A stretch of DNA of 64,000 nt from Sulfurospirillum multivorans DSM 12446 (GTDB lineage Bacteria; Campylobacterota; Campylobacteria; Campylobacterales; Sulfurospirillaceae): the NCBI RefSeq assembly GCF_000568815.1, contig NZ_CP007201.1, positions 2,303,654-2,367,653 of the forward strand, in the 5' to 3' direction. A model generated the notes under the pieces. It searched no databases. It saw nothing but the letters and a program-made list of their open reading frames with translations, and was not told where the DNA came from. Positions within the stretch are counted from its first letter, which is position 1, and every line of letters starts with the position of its first letter. This document shows positions 25,921-35,327 of the stretch, in pieces. Position numbers and translations under genes: made by a program.

Positions 25921-26835
25921 ATGACACACAAAATTTTATCGCTTATCTGCGGCGCATGCATTATCACAAGCTCCCTTAGTGCAGCTTACCTTGACAAAGA
26001 GACCGCGGATCGTATTAGACGCAACACCGATTCGATCATTGCAAAAGACTTAAGTACAAAACAACTTATCTTCGCCAAAGATGAACAAAAAATCAACCAA
26101 CCCGCAAGTTTAACCAAAATTATGACCGCCCTGTTAGCCCTAGAGAGTGGTCGTATGAACGAGGTTGTAACGATTACCCGTGAAATGATCCAAGTTGAAC
26201 CCACTAAAGCAAACCTTCGTGTGGGTGAAAAATTCTACTTAAGAGACCTTGTTAAAGCGGCAATGGTCATGTCTGCTAATGATGCTGCGATGAGCATTGG
26301 CGTCTTTTTGGGGGATGGGGATGTCGATAAATTTGTAGTACAAATGAATAAAAAAGCCAAAGCCATTGGCATGAAAAATACCAACTTCACCAACCCATGC
26401 GGATTTGACATTGGTCGTCACTACTCCACCGCACTGGATCTTTTAACGATGAGTGAATATGCAATTAAAAACAACAATTTTAACGAGATGGCAAAACTAA
26501 AGCGTCACGATTTTAGAGCGATCAATACCAAAAGATCGTATGCCGCCTACACCCATAATAAACTGCTCAACAACTACAAATACGCCGTCGGAATCAAAAC
26601 AGGCTACACCCAAAAAGCAGGCCCATGTCTCATTGCGCGTGCTAAAAATGGGAAAAAAGATATCTTAGTGGTGATGCTCAACTCCGAACACCGTTGGAAT
26701 GACATTAGAACCATTTTTGAAGATGTTCTACCTGACATCACCCACTCTAAAGTAGCCTCTCAAAAAGCAACTGCGCCATCAAAAAGCAAAAAGAAAACCA
26801 CCGCAAGCAAGAAAAAAGCACAAAAAATCGCGTAG
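25921..26835 (+). CDS. D-alanyl-D-alanine carboxypeptidase (PBP5/6 family)
   Basis: 304 residues, signal peptide to about residue 20. Active-site SxxK in PASLTKIM near 60, SxN in MSANDAAMS near 120, KTG in VGIKTGYTQ near 223. Trims peptidoglycan stem peptides. The C-terminus is a Lys/Ser/Thr-rich tail (SKSKKKTTASKKK) rather than an amphipathic membrane anchor. Convergent with proC; shared hairpin between them. Confidence 0.92.
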   Translation: MTHKILSLICGACIITSSLSAAYLDKETADRIRRNTDSIIAKDLSTKQLIFAKDEQKINQPASLTKIMTALLALESGRMNEVVTITREMIQVEPTKANLRVGEKFYLRDLVKAAMVMSANDAAMSIGVFLGDGDVDKFVVQMNKKAKAIGMKNTNFTNPCGFDIGRHYSTALDLLTMSEYAIKNNNFNEMAKLKRHDFRAINTKRSYAAYTHNKLLNNYKYAVGIKTGYTQKAGPCLIARAKNGKKDILVVMLNSEHRWNDIRTIFEDVLPDITHSKVASQKATAPSKSKKKTTASKKKAQKIA

Positions 26836-26855
26836 GCTTGTCAACAGACAAGCCT
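26834..26855. terminator. Bidirectional hairpin between dacA-like gene and proC
   Basis: AGGCTTGTC/GACAAGCCT, 9 bp, loop AACA, followed by TT then mixed sequence. It overlaps the stop codon of the carboxypeptidase gene. Confidence 0.55.
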
Positions 26856-26864
26856 TAATCGTTT

Positions 26865-27611
26865 CTACTTTGAAAAACCCTTTGCTCTCTCATACGATGC
26901 TTCCATCGCTTTGATAAAACTGTCTCGCACTTTTCCCTCTTCCAGTTTGGCATAACCCGCCGCAGTCGTGCCAGCAGGGGACATCACTTTGTCTTTTAAA
27001 AGGGCTGGGTGTTCACTTTTGAGCACTTCGCCCACGCCTTCAAAAAGCGTTGCGATGTATTGGTAGGTAATCTCTCGCTTCATTCCAAGATTGACGGCAC
27101 CATCACTCAGCGCTTCTGCGACCAGTGCGATCCACGCAGGGGCAGAACCAGCGAGTCCTGTTGCGATGTCGAGCTCTTTTTCACTCTCTAACCAAAAACA
27201 ACGACCGATGGAGCTTAGAATATCCATCGCTTCATCTTTAAGTGCCACATCCCCGCACAATGATGTCGCAGATTTGCGTACGAGAGCTGCCATATTGGGC
27301 ATAGAGCGAATGTAATGCTTTGCCATAATGCCCGATTTCAGTTTTTCCAAACTCACACCCGCCATAATGGAAATCACGCCCTCCGCGATGCCTTTGGTGT
27401 GCAGCATGCTAAACGATTGGGGTTTGATCGCAAGGATGACCAGATACCCTTCTAAGGAGGGAATCTCGCTCACAATGGTGATTGTTGGATAAAGCGTTTG
27501 AAGTTCTAGTACTCTTGGTGGGTACGCTTCAACAACTGTAATATCGTTTACATGTAAACCTTGAAGCATCGCTCCACCCATATTGCCCGCACCAATTAAA
27601 AGTAATTTCAT
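26865..27611 (-). CDS. proC: Pyrroline-5-carboxylate reductase
   Basis: Last step of proline synthesis. 248 residues. Rossmann motif LLIGAGNMGGAML at the start; conserved LAIKPQ, SIMAGVSLEKL, RSMPNMAALV, GSAPAW and MSPAGTTAAGYAKLE all present. Slightly shorter than the usual 265-275. Separate from MacAB by 38 bp. Confidence 0.93.
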   Translation of the reverse strand: MKLLLIGAGNMGGAMLQGLHVNDITVVEAYPPRVLELQTLYPTITIVSEIPSLEGYLVILAIKPQSFSMLHTKGIAEGVISIMAGVSLEKLKSGIMAKHYIRSMPNMAALVRKSATSLCGDVALKDEAMDILSSIGRCFWLESEKELDIATGLAGSAPAWIALVAEALSDGAVNLGMKREITYQYIATLFEGVGEVLKSEHPALLKDKVMSPAGTTAAGYAKLEEGKVRDSFIKAMEASYERAKGFSK

Positions 27612-27649
27612 TGATCTTCCTATGCTAATTTTGAAGAATTATAGCGCAA

Positions 27650-28870
27650 TTATTGGTACCGCAACGCATCAATAGGTTCCAGATTGGCTGCTTTTCGTGC
27701 GGGGTAAAATCCAAAAAAGACACCAACCCCTGTTGCAACCAAGAAAGAGATAAGGATGGAATTTTGAGTAATCACCACGCTAATAGGAAAGAAATGCGCC
27801 ACCGTATAAGCTCCACCCACGCCCACACAGACGCCAATGAGACAGCCAATGATCGAGATCATCAGCGCTTCAAGTAAAAACTGCATTAAAATATGACGCT
27901 GTTTCGCGCCAATCGCGATGCGAATACCAATTTCACGGGTACGCTCCGTCACAGAAACGAGCATAATGTTCATAATACCAATGCCCCCAACAAGCAGAGA
28001 AATCGAAGCAATCGCAGCCAACATCAAAGACATCGCTTTAGTCGTCTCTTGCGCTGTATTGGCAAGCGCGGTGAGGTTACGAATCGTAAAATCATCTTCC
28101 GCATTTTCACGCAGTTTATGACGTTGTCGTAAAAGTTCTCTCATCTCTTTTTCGGCTTGATCCATCACGCTATCATTAAGCGCTTCGACCATAATGAATC
28201 GCACGACGCCTTTAAACTGCGTTCCAAAAAGCTTCGTTTGTGCTGTCGTAATAGGCACAATCGCCGTATCGTCTTGGTCCCTGCCATCTAAACTTTGCCC
28301 TTTTTTTGCTAAAATACCCACAACCAAATACGGACTGTTTTTAATTCGTATTGTTTTGCCCACAGGGTCTTCATCGCCAAAAAGATTTTGTGCAATCGTT
28401 TTACCCAAAACCACGACACGTGTGGCACCTCTAACATCCGAGTCCGTAAAAGAGTAACCATTTTCGATCTCCCAGTCGCGCACTTCAAAGTACGAAGGAG
28501 TTGTTCCTGTCACTTGCGTGTACCAGTTCGTGGATTGGTAGATGAATTGAGCAGAGCTCGAAGTGGTGGGAGCTGCGGCTAAAACCGTATCCATCTCTTC
28601 GATGGCAGTCGCATCGGAAGCGGTAAGTGTTTGAACCCCACCACTTCCCAAACGTACCCCGCCTGAGCTCATAGAGCCTGCAAGAACGATAAGCAAATTG
28701 CTTCCCATCGACGCGATGGAGTCTTTGACTTTGGCTTGCGTACCTGCTCCCACCGCGGACATCACAATGACGGCTCCCACGCCGATGACCATGCCAAGCA
28801 TCGTCAAAAAGGTTCTCAGTCTGTTAGCTCCCATGGCGCGCCATGCTTCAAATAACATCGCCAAAATCAT
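27650..28870 (-). CDS. MacB-type ABC transporter permease (without ATPase domain)
   Basis: 406 residues: one N-terminal membrane segment, a large periplasmic MacB_PCD domain (about 45-245) and three C-terminal segments of the FtsX core (SISLLVGGIGIMNIMLVSVTERTREIGIRIAIGA). The ATPase is encoded separately upstream (4-bp overlap). With the adaptor and TolC-like genes it forms a tripartite efflux or export system. Substrate unknown. Confidence 0.9.
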   Translation of the reverse strand: MILAMLFEAWRAMGANRLRTFLTMLGMVIGVGAVIVMSAVGAGTQAKVKDSIASMGSNLLIVLAGSMSSGGVRLGSGGVQTLTASDATAIEEMDTVLAAAPTTSSSAQFIYQSTNWYTQVTGTTPSYFEVRDWEIENGYSFTDSDVRGATRVVVLGKTIAQNLFGDEDPVGKTIRIKNSPYLVVGILAKKGQSLDGRDQDDTAIVPITTAQTKLFGTQFKGVVRFIMVEALNDSVMDQAEKEMRELLRQRHKLRENAEDDFTIRNLTALANTAQETTKAMSLMLAAIASISLLVGGIGIMNIMLVSVTERTREIGIRIAIGAKQRHILMQFLLEALMISIIGCLIGVCVGVGGAYTVAHFFPISVVITQNSILISFLVATGVGVFFGFYPARKAANLEPIDALRYQ

Positions 28871-29577
28871 GCGATCTCTTTTACATGTAACGCTGTTGGT
28901 CCATCGTGCTGAATCCTGCCATCGACGAAATTAACCAACCGTTTAGCGTAACGCGCGATGTCAGGCTCATGGGTTACGAGCACAATCGTAATGCCCTCTT
29001 TTTCGTTTAGATCGCAAAAAAGTTGCATGATCTCTTCACTCGTTTTGGTGTCAAGATTACCCGTTGGCTCATCCGCTAAAATCAGTTTAGGGCGATTGAC
29101 CAAAGCGCGCGCAATCGCAACGCGTTGCTGTTGTCCGCCTGAGATTTGATTGGGCAAGTAGGTTCCAAACGCTTCAAGCCCCACACTTTTAAGGATCTCT
29201 TTGGCGCGAATTTTACGCTCGTGTGCCTTCATGCCTGAGTAGACCAAAGGTAGCGCCACATTGTCGATAAGGTTTTGTCGTGGAATCAGGTTGAAGCCTT
29301 GAAAGACAAAACCGATCATGTGATTTCGAAGGTCAGCAAGCTCATCTCTGCTCAGATTTTTGGTGTCTTTAGCGCCTAAAAAATAGTTTCCACCCGTGAC
29401 TTTATCAAGGCAACCCAATATGTTCATAAAGGTCGATTTTCCAGAGCCTGAGGGTCCCATGATGGCGACAAATTCGCCTTTTTCAATCGTAATATCCACA
29501 CCTTTAAGCACATTAACTTCACCCGCATCGGTGTGATAGTTCTTGCTTAAATCCTGTATCTTAATGATCTCTTCCAT
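28867..29577 (-). CDS. ABC transporter ATP-binding protein, MacB/LolD family
   Basis: 236 residues. Walker A GPSGSGKST near 41, Q-loop GFVFQGFNLIPRQ, signature ISGGQQQRVAIARA, Walker B LILADEPTGNLD. The C-terminus extends a little past the core. Stop and start overlap neighbours (ATGA and TTAAT types). One TTACATGTAA near the end. Confidence 0.93.
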   Translation of the reverse strand: MEEIIKIQDLSKNYHTDAGEVNVLKGVDITIEKGEFVAIMGPSGSGKSTFMNILGCLDKVTGGNYFLGAKDTKNLSRDELADLRNHMIGFVFQGFNLIPRQNLIDNVALPLVYSGMKAHERKIRAKEILKSVGLEAFGTYLPNQISGGQQQRVAIARALVNRPKLILADEPTGNLDTKTSEEIMQLFCDLNEKEGITIVLVTHEPDIARYAKRLVNFVDGRIQHDGPTALHVKEIA

Positions 29578-30767
29578 TAAAAAGGCCTCATGGGAGGATG
29601 AGAACCACCTCCTGTGGCACTCGTGGCCGTCGAATATTTATTCTCTTCCACAATGATTTTATCACCAGCTTTGAGCTCATCCGTGATGATTTCACTCATA
29701 CGATTATCAGAAATCCCGACACTGACTTTGATAGGTTTTGGTACGCCATTTTCAAACACAAACAGTGTGGCACTGCCTCGCTCTTTTTTCTCTTTTTTTG
29801 GCGTAGTAGGTTTGGCATCTTTACTTGGCGGCATCGTTGGTTTATAACGTAAAGCCGCATTGGGCACTATCAAGACATTTTTCTTCTCCGCAAGGATGAC
29901 ATTGACATACGCCGTCATGCCAGGGATGAGGATTTCATCGGGATTTTCAACCGTTACGACCACATCATACGTTACAACATTGGAAACGGTGGTCGCGTTG
30001 AGTCTGACTTGCTTAACCACGCCGACAAATGCATTGTTGGGAAATGCATCGACCGCAAAGGTCACTTTTTGCCCTACTTTGATACGCCCAATGTCTGCTT
30101 CGGCAAAGTTAGAGTCGATCTGCATCTGCCTTAAATCTTGTGCAATTTTAAAAAGCACGGGTGCCGATAAACTCGCCGCGACCGTTTGTCCTACATCGAT
30201 CTGGCGGTCGACCACGACACCTGAAACGGGGGAACGCACAATCGTATATCCTTGGTTGGTGCGATCTTTTTGCGATTGCGCAAGGGCAAGATTGAGCGCC
30301 GCACGCGCCGCTTTAAGCTCTTGGACACTCACGTCTAACTCTTGTTTTGAGATGTACTCTTTAGAAAAGAGTTCGCGAGAGCGTTTTTCATTGGCAATGG
30401 CAAGTTCCAAAGAGGCTTCGGCACTTTGAACGCTTGCGGCACTTTGCGCGGCTTGTGCATCCAAAAGCGCAGGATCAAGTTCGGCTAAAATTTGCCCTTG
30501 TTCCACACGATCGTTAAAATCAACATACAGTTTAATGACTTTTCCTGAGACTTGCGTACCCACCGTAACGAGCACTAACGGGTTCAGCGTGCCATTGGCA
30601 GAGACACTTTGCGTGACATCGCCAAGCTCCAAGGTGTGAAATTTATACTTCGCTTCGAGAGGCGGTTTTGTGTACTCTTCCCAACCATAATACCCACCAA
30701 TACACAGTGCAATCAATGCAAAGATAATAGTAAATTTGTGAAGTAGCATCTTTTTTACAATGTTCAT
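29577..30767 (-). CDS. MacA-type periplasmic adaptor (HlyD family)
   Basis: 396 residues: N-terminal membrane anchor (about 10-28), biotinyl-lipoyl halves, coiled-coil hairpin (about 95-160, QAAQSAASVQSAEAS onward), beta-barrel and membrane-proximal parts. Bridges the MacB permease and the TolC channel. A Lys/Pro-rich insert near 310-325 and a Gly/Ser-rich C-terminus are variable features. Confidence 0.92.
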   Translation of the reverse strand: MNIVKKMLLHKFTIIFALIALCIGGYYGWEEYTKPPLEAKYKFHTLELGDVTQSVSANGTLNPLVLVTVGTQVSGKVIKLYVDFNDRVEQGQILAELDPALLDAQAAQSAASVQSAEASLELAIANEKRSRELFSKEYISKQELDVSVQELKAARAALNLALAQSQKDRTNQGYTIVRSPVSGVVVDRQIDVGQTVAASLSAPVLFKIAQDLRQMQIDSNFAEADIGRIKVGQKVTFAVDAFPNNAFVGVVKQVRLNATTVSNVVTYDVVVTVENPDEILIPGMTAYVNVILAEKKNVLIVPNAALRYKPTMPPSKDAKPTTPKKEKKERGSATLFVFENGVPKPIKVSVGISDNRMSEIITDELKAGDKIIVEENKYSTATSATGGGSHPPMRPF

Positions 30768-32122
30768 GGTTGTCCTTTTATCGTTGAGAAATCAAGTGAG
30801 CCCATCGCTTTGGCGAGGCTTGCTTTGGTAATGTACCAGTTGTAAAGTGACTGGATGTGTTGCTGTTTAGCACTCGCAAGGGCACTTTGAGCGCTTAAAA
30901 GATCAAGAATCGTTCCAACTCCTGCTTTGTAGCGGCCAAGGGCAAGATCGTACGAAGCTTGCGCACTGGCGACCAAATCGTTACTCGTGCGTGTGGCTTG
31001 GGTTTCGCTAATCAAGGTTTGGTACGTTTTATAGACGTCTAAGTTCGCATCTTGGGAGAGCTTTTCATACTCTGCTTCGCTGATTTTGAGCTGTTGTTGC
31101 GCTGCTTGAACTTTGTACTTCGTATTAAAGCCTGAAAAAATAGGAATGCTTACGTAAAGTCCAATGCTGGAACTTCGCTGAGAGGTATTGAACACCGTAT
31201 CGGTATTGCCCGATGTTGCTGAGAGGGAAAAGGAAGGCATGTGATCCGCTTTGGCAGCTTTGAGCTGTGCTTCATACGCTTTGATCTTCGCACTTGCCGC
31301 CATCAAATCGGGACGAAGCCGTTGCGCCTCATCCATCAAAGCTCTGATATTACTCTCAAAAGCGATATCAGGAATAGCAAGACGTGGATTTTGCAGCAAA
31401 ATCGTGGTGTCAGGCATCATGCCCAAAACACTCGCCAGCCCACCTTGCGCGCTTTTCACGCTCCCTTCGGCTTGAATACGGTTGAGCATCGCTTGCGAAT
31501 ACGCCGTTTGCGCTTGCAAGGTATCTGCAGGGGTTGCGGTGCCTACAGAGTAGCGTGTTTTAGCAGCATTGAGACTCTCCAGTGCGGAGCGTTCGGCTTC
31601 AAGACTCGCTTCCAATGAAGCGTTGGAGCCAAAAAGCGTGTAGTAGGCTTCAACAGCGGAGAGAAAAACGCTTTGAATCGTGTCGTTTTCCGAAAAAAGG
31701 GCTGCATCCAAAAGCGCTCTTGCGTTATCGTACGTCGCGTCGCGTTTGCCAAAATCGTAGAGCAAATACGAGAGCGTCACGCTGATATTCTCTTGATCAC
31801 CATTGCGTGTTTCACTGCTTTCACTCTGCAAAATCGAGCCTGAGGCACTCAGTGTTGGCAGATACGCAGAACGACTTACTCCCACTTGTGCTGCTTGGTA
31901 GAGCGATGTTTGCCACGCAATGTTTGTTTGCGGATTGTTGCACAGTGCTGCCATCACGACATCGGACAATTCCAAAGACTTACTCAGATCGGTTGTGGTG
32001 CAGGTCACAAACGTCGCTTGCTGTTTTGGCAACAGCGCGTATGTGCCCAGTGGATCAAAATCCTCCGCTAACAGCACACACGCCACGCCAAAAACCATGC
32101 TCCCTATGAATTTCAAACGCAT
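30764..32122 (-). CDS. TolC-family outer membrane efflux protein
   Basis: 452 residues, signal peptide to about residue 19. Two repeated outer-membrane-efflux domains with long helices (AALCNNPQTNIAWQ early; RYKAGVGTILDLLSAQSALASAKQQ late, the usual second-repeat signature). First gene of the four-gene efflux operon; no regulator gene adjoins. A divergent 130-bp region separates it from the RMD1-like gene. Confidence 0.92.
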   Translation of the reverse strand: MRLKFIGSMVFGVACVLLAEDFDPLGTYALLPKQQATFVTCTTTDLSKSLELSDVVMAALCNNPQTNIAWQTSLYQAAQVGVSRSAYLPTLSASGSILQSESSETRNGDQENISVTLSYLLYDFGKRDATYDNARALLDAALFSENDTIQSVFLSAVEAYYTLFGSNASLEASLEAERSALESLNAAKTRYSVGTATPADTLQAQTAYSQAMLNRIQAEGSVKSAQGGLASVLGMMPDTTILLQNPRLAIPDIAFESNIRALMDEAQRLRPDLMAASAKIKAYEAQLKAAKADHMPSFSLSATSGNTDTVFNTSQRSSSIGLYVSIPIFSGFNTKYKVQAAQQQLKISEAEYEKLSQDANLDVYKTYQTLISETQATRTSNDLVASAQASYDLALGRYKAGVGTILDLLSAQSALASAKQQHIQSLYNWYITKASLAKAMGSLDFSTIKGQP

Positions 32123-32252
32123 TGGTATCCTTACGTCATTGACTGTTTTTTTAGGCTAATATTACCAGTAATTTGTTAACACTTCTTTACATGTAATACT
32201 TTAGTTCTATTTTAGGAGTATCATTTGAAAAGAGTTTTTACAAGGAGTTTTT

Positions 32253-33044
32253 ATGGCTACACCTTTTTCCCTCATCTCAATCTCGCTTCCGACTCCTTTT
32301 ACCAGACAAGAGGTGGAAACAAGGCTCGATTGCACGTTGAAAAAAGGAATCGAAAAGGCGTTTTTTCATCAATACCGCGACACCTTTTTGGTCTATACGC
32401 AGTTCCATGTCCTCACCTTTATCAACTGGAAACAAGAGGCGATGGATGAAGCGCTCGTCAAATTGGGCATCAAAGATGCCTCTTTTTTGGAACAGCGCTA
32501 CATTTTTCAAGACTATCCGATTCTCATTGAGCCCAATTTAGAGTTTACATGTAAAGTCAGTAATGAGCAAATTATCCTCAAAGAACCCTTGCCGCTTTAC
32601 CTCATCATCATAGCGCTTGTCATCTCGCAAAGCGTGGGGTTGGAGAAGTATGAGCAAGACCTTGATGTGCATTTTGAAAAGAGTCAACAACTGCTTGATC
32701 TCACACAGAGTTATGCCCTGCTCAAACGCTCCAAACTCATCGAATTTGCACGCAACCTCACCGCCATTCAACACGGCATGGTGAGTGATCTGTTTTTGCT
32801 TGATAAACCTAATATTTTGTGGGACAACGAAGAAGCAGAAAAGCTCTACAATAGACTTTCATCCATCCTAGAGCTCAAAGATCGCTTCGAGATCGTCGAG
32901 CACAAACTCACTAACCTCAAAGACGACATCAGCATGGCGCTGGATATGTTCAACCACAAACACAGCGAGTTTCTAGAGTGGATCATCATCGGCCTCATCG
33001 GCTTTGAAATCGTGATGGGACTGATCGAGTTTTTTAAACATTAA
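32253..33044 (+). CDS. RMD1/YagE (DUF155) family protein
   Basis: 263 residues with a C-terminal membrane anchor (EWIIIGLIGFEIVMGLIEFF). The middle shows the DUF155 pattern (LYLIIIALVISQSVGLEKYE and NILWDNEEAEKLYNRL). Yeast relatives act at mitochondrial membranes; bacterial role unknown. ATG 32253 has AAGGAG upstream. One TTACATGTAA inside reads as FTCK. Its stop overlaps the convergent DUF2798 gene by 4 bp. Confidence 0.85.
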   Translation: MATPFSLISISLPTPFTRQEVETRLDCTLKKGIEKAFFHQYRDTFLVYTQFHVLTFINWKQEAMDEALVKLGIKDASFLEQRYIFQDYPILIEPNLEFTCKVSNEQIILKEPLPLYLIIIALVISQSVGLEKYEQDLDVHFEKSQQLLDLTQSYALLKRSKLIEFARNLTAIQHGMVSDLFLLDKPNILWDNEEAEKLYNRLSSILELKDRFEIVEHKLTNLKDDISMALDMFNHKHSEFLEWIIIGLIGFEIVMGLIEFFKH

Positions 33045-33268
33045 GATTCAATAATCAGCTTTTTAACAAGCTTTCGCACGATTGGAACAACGATCAAGAT
33101 TGCAGGAAATGCGACTATATAAGCTCTCCAAAAGGCTTTAAACCATTGCAAGAAAAAAGTATCCGTAAAACCTACGTTGATGAGTGTGATAACAAATGAC
33201 ATCAACAAGGTCATAAACAGCGACATAAAAAAGGCAAATGTGATAAACTCATACTTCTTTGGAATCAA
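33041..33268 (-). CDS. DUF2798 family membrane protein
   Basis: 75 residues with two membrane helices (about 8-30 and 45-65) and the family pattern FITFAFFMSLFMTLLMS. Function unknown. Start overlaps the end of mscS by 20 bp on the same strand, suggesting co-transcription. Confidence 0.8.
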   Translation of the reverse strand: MIPKKYEFITFAFFMSLFMTLLMSFVITLINVGFTDTFFLQWFKAFWRAYIVAFPAILIVVPIVRKLVKKLIIES

Positions 33269-34091
33269 ATTTTTCTCCTAAAATTCTTACTTCACGCTGC
33301 GGGTAAGGAATGCTGATATTGTTTACATGTAAAGCGCTATAAAGCGCTAAATTGACCTCATACTGTACCTTAAAATAGCGCTTCGTCGGCACCCAATAGC
33401 GAAGCCCAAGGGTGATGGAACTCTCGCCAAATTGTGCAATGCCAATGACGGGTTTATGCTCTTTGGAAACCTCGCTAAAGCCATCCAAAACCTCGTGCAT
33501 CACGGCAATCGCTTTAGCAGGATCTTCTTCATACGCCACACCAATACTGGTCTCCACAACCCTAAACTCAAACGAGTTGACCAACACATCGCCGATCATC
33601 TTTTTATTGGGAATCGTGATGAGCTCTTCATCTTCATTGCGAAGCACGGTGTAGGAGAGTTTGATCTCTTCGACCACCCCGTAAAAACCACCGATGGAAA
33701 GCGTATCGCCGACTTTAAACGGACGCGAAATGATGAGTAAAACACCTGCTGCATAGTTGGAAACACTGCCTTGAAGAGCCAAACCAGCCGTCAAAGAAAC
33801 CGCACCAATCGCCGCAACAAACGGAGCGATGGAAATGCCAATTTTTCCAAGGGCAATGACGATCATCGCAGTAAAAACCAGCATCTTAACCACGCTCGCG
33901 ACAAACTTAGCCAGCGTGCTATCAAAATGGTTACTCTCAAACAGACGCATCAAAAGCGCATACACATACTTCGCCGCAAACCAACCTAAAACAACGATGA
34001 TCAGCGCCCCCAAAAGCTGAAAACTGTAATGGGTCAAAAACTCAATCACAACCGTGTAAAACTTCTGAAGCGTTTGCAACTCTTTGTCCAT
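33249..34091 (-). CDS. MscS-family mechanosensitive channel
   Basis: 280 residues, close to E. coli MscS length. Three N-terminal membrane helices; the pore-helix Gly/Ala pattern AAIGAVSLTAGLALQGSVSNYAAG, then VGDTLSIGGFYGVVEEI of the beta domain. Protects against osmotic downshock. The structured element copy 2 lies just upstream of its start. Confidence 0.92.
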   Translation of the reverse strand: MDKELQTLQKFYTVVIEFLTHYSFQLLGALIIVVLGWFAAKYVYALLMRLFESNHFDSTLAKFVASVVKMLVFTAMIVIALGKIGISIAPFVAAIGAVSLTAGLALQGSVSNYAAGVLLIISRPFKVGDTLSIGGFYGVVEEIKLSYTVLRNEDEELITIPNKKMIGDVLVNSFEFRVVETSIGVAYEEDPAKAIAVMHEVLDGFSEVSKEHKPVIGIAQFGESSITLGLRYWVPTKRYFKVQYEVNLALYSALHVNNISIPYPQREVRILGEKFDSKEV

Positions 34092-34111
34092 CGCGCACTC
34101 CTCATCTCATG

Positions 34112-34211
34112 AGAGTTCTTACAGAACTCTTTTATCACGGTTTTTAGGCAAAGCCCAAAAACCTACGCTACGCCGCTGTGGCACTAAAGCTTGCCTCTAA
34201 CGAGGCAGAAA
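34112..34211 (+). repeat. Structured intergenic element, copy 2
   Basis: Hairpin A AGAGTTCT-TAC-AGAACTCT (34112-34130) is identical to copy 1. Hairpin B is GGTTTTT-a-GGC-AAA-GCC-c-AAAAACC (34139-34163): same stem lengths, bulges and AAA loop as copy 1, with changed base pairs. TACG follows, then GCCTC-TAAC-GAGGC and CAGAAA. It lies between the cupin and mscS genes, both on the minus strand. Confidence 0.7.
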
Positions 34212-34235
34212 TTTATGTGTATCATTATAACAAAA

Positions 34236-34637
34236 CTATTTTTTAATGGAATAAGCACTCTCTTTCGTCCCCGCATAAAAGACAACGATCTCGACGGACT
34301 CATCGCCCTCATTCACGCCATAATGCCACTTCTCCACCACTTCAATGAGGGCATCACCCGCTTTGAGCTGCAACGTTTTGTTCTCATCCGTCACAACTTT
34401 CAGTGCGCCTTTGACCATATACCCCGCATTGATGATGGGATGCTTGTGAAGCGGAAGCTCCGTGTGAGCAGGAATGGTGATCTTCAAAACCGAAATCTCA
34501 GGCGCCTCTGTGGGGTAAGCGGGCAAGCTAGAGCCATCCCAGCTCTTGTCTGACTTGACAAGGGTTACAGATTCTACATTTCCAGCGGCAAAAACAGCGC
34601 TTGAAAGAAGCAGAAAAAAGCAGAGTAATTTTTTCAT
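34236..34637 (-). CDS. Periplasmic cupin-domain protein
   Basis: 133 residues, signal peptide to about residue 18 (VFAAG). Single cupin fold with metal-ligand-like HTELPLHKHPIINAGYMVKGAL and a later EVVEKWHYGVNEG. Substrate or signal unknown. It may be read together with mscS but the structured repeat sits between them. Confidence 0.85.
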   Translation of the reverse strand: MKKLLCFFLLLSSAVFAAGNVESVTLVKSDKSWDGSSLPAYPTEAPEISVLKITIPAHTELPLHKHPIINAGYMVKGALKVVTDENKTLQLKAGDALIEVVEKWHYGVNEGDESVEIVVFYAGTKESAYSIKK

Positions 34638-34735
34638 GATCGACCTTTTGATGGGAGTTTTGAGACCATTTTACTTTACATGTAAAAGGTTGTCAAGGAT
34701 GATGGAAATGGTTTACATGTAAAGATTGATCACTT

Positions 34736-34987
34736 TTAATAAACCTCTTTACGATGCGCGATGCGGATAATGGTAATGAGCAAAATGGTGCCCTCTTTGA
34801 GATACACAATACGATAATCGCCTGCGCGTTTGCGAAATTTGCCTTTGTGGTTGCCTTTGAGAGCTTTATCGTTCGTAAAATTGCCGACGTTTAACTCTGC
34901 AATTTTTGACCAAATGAGCTGTTGCACGTCATGTTCTAATTGTGCCAACTCTTTAAAAGCTCGTTTGTCAAAAATGACCTCAAACAT
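34736..34987 (-). CDS. RelE/ParE-family toxin
   Basis: 83 residues from ATG 34987. RelE fold pattern: FDKRAFKELAQLE, LKGNHKGKFRKRAGDYRIVY and a C-terminal IRIAHRKEVY with the catalytic-type Arg/His/Tyr. A ribosome-dependent mRNA endonuclease is the likely activity. ATG 34987 overlaps the antitoxin gene by 8 bp; the TTG at 34993 is a less likely start. Confidence 0.9.
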   Translation of the reverse strand: MFEVIFDKRAFKELAQLEHDVQQLIWSKIAELNVGNFTNDKALKGNHKGKFRKRAGDYRIVYLKEGTILLITIIRIAHRKEVY

Positions 34988-35213
34988 TGGCAAGACTCAA
35001 GTTTTTTGCGACCTCTTCTAAGCTCATGACGCCCGCTTTGCCTGATTTGATCTCATCAATGCGCTTATCGGCGATCATTTCATCCAGCGTATCCATGTAG
35101 GCAGAAACCGCTTTTTCGATGATCCACGTACGATTGCGGTCGATTTCTTTGCCGATGGTATCGATCTCATTCAAAAGCGTTTCATCCAACCTGATGTTAA
35201 TTGCTTTTTTCAT
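34980..35213 (-). CDS. Ribbon-helix-helix antitoxin
   Basis: 77 residues: N-terminal RHH DNA-binding part (KKAINIRLDETLLNEIDTIG ... RNRTWIIEKAVSAYMD) and a C-terminal toxin-binding tail. RBS AAGGAGATG before the start. Antitoxin first, toxin second with overlap, the usual order. Palindromes TTACATGTAA flank the pair on both sides. Confidence 0.9.
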   Translation of the reverse strand: MKKAINIRLDETLLNEIDTIGKEIDRNRTWIIEKAVSAYMDTLDEMIADKRIDEIKSGKAGVMSLEEVAKNLSLANV

Positions 35214-35327
35214 GGCATCTCCTTTTTTGTAGCTATTTTACTCCATATGTAGATACATGTCAACTTAAAATCTTTACATGTAAACTAAATTCATGCAAAT
35301 ACGCTACACTCAACAAAAAGGAACACC

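Noticed and set aside
29598-31785. Several plus-strand open frames opposite the HlyD and TolC genes
   Set aside because: Composition reflects the strongly coding minus strand; no family resemblance.
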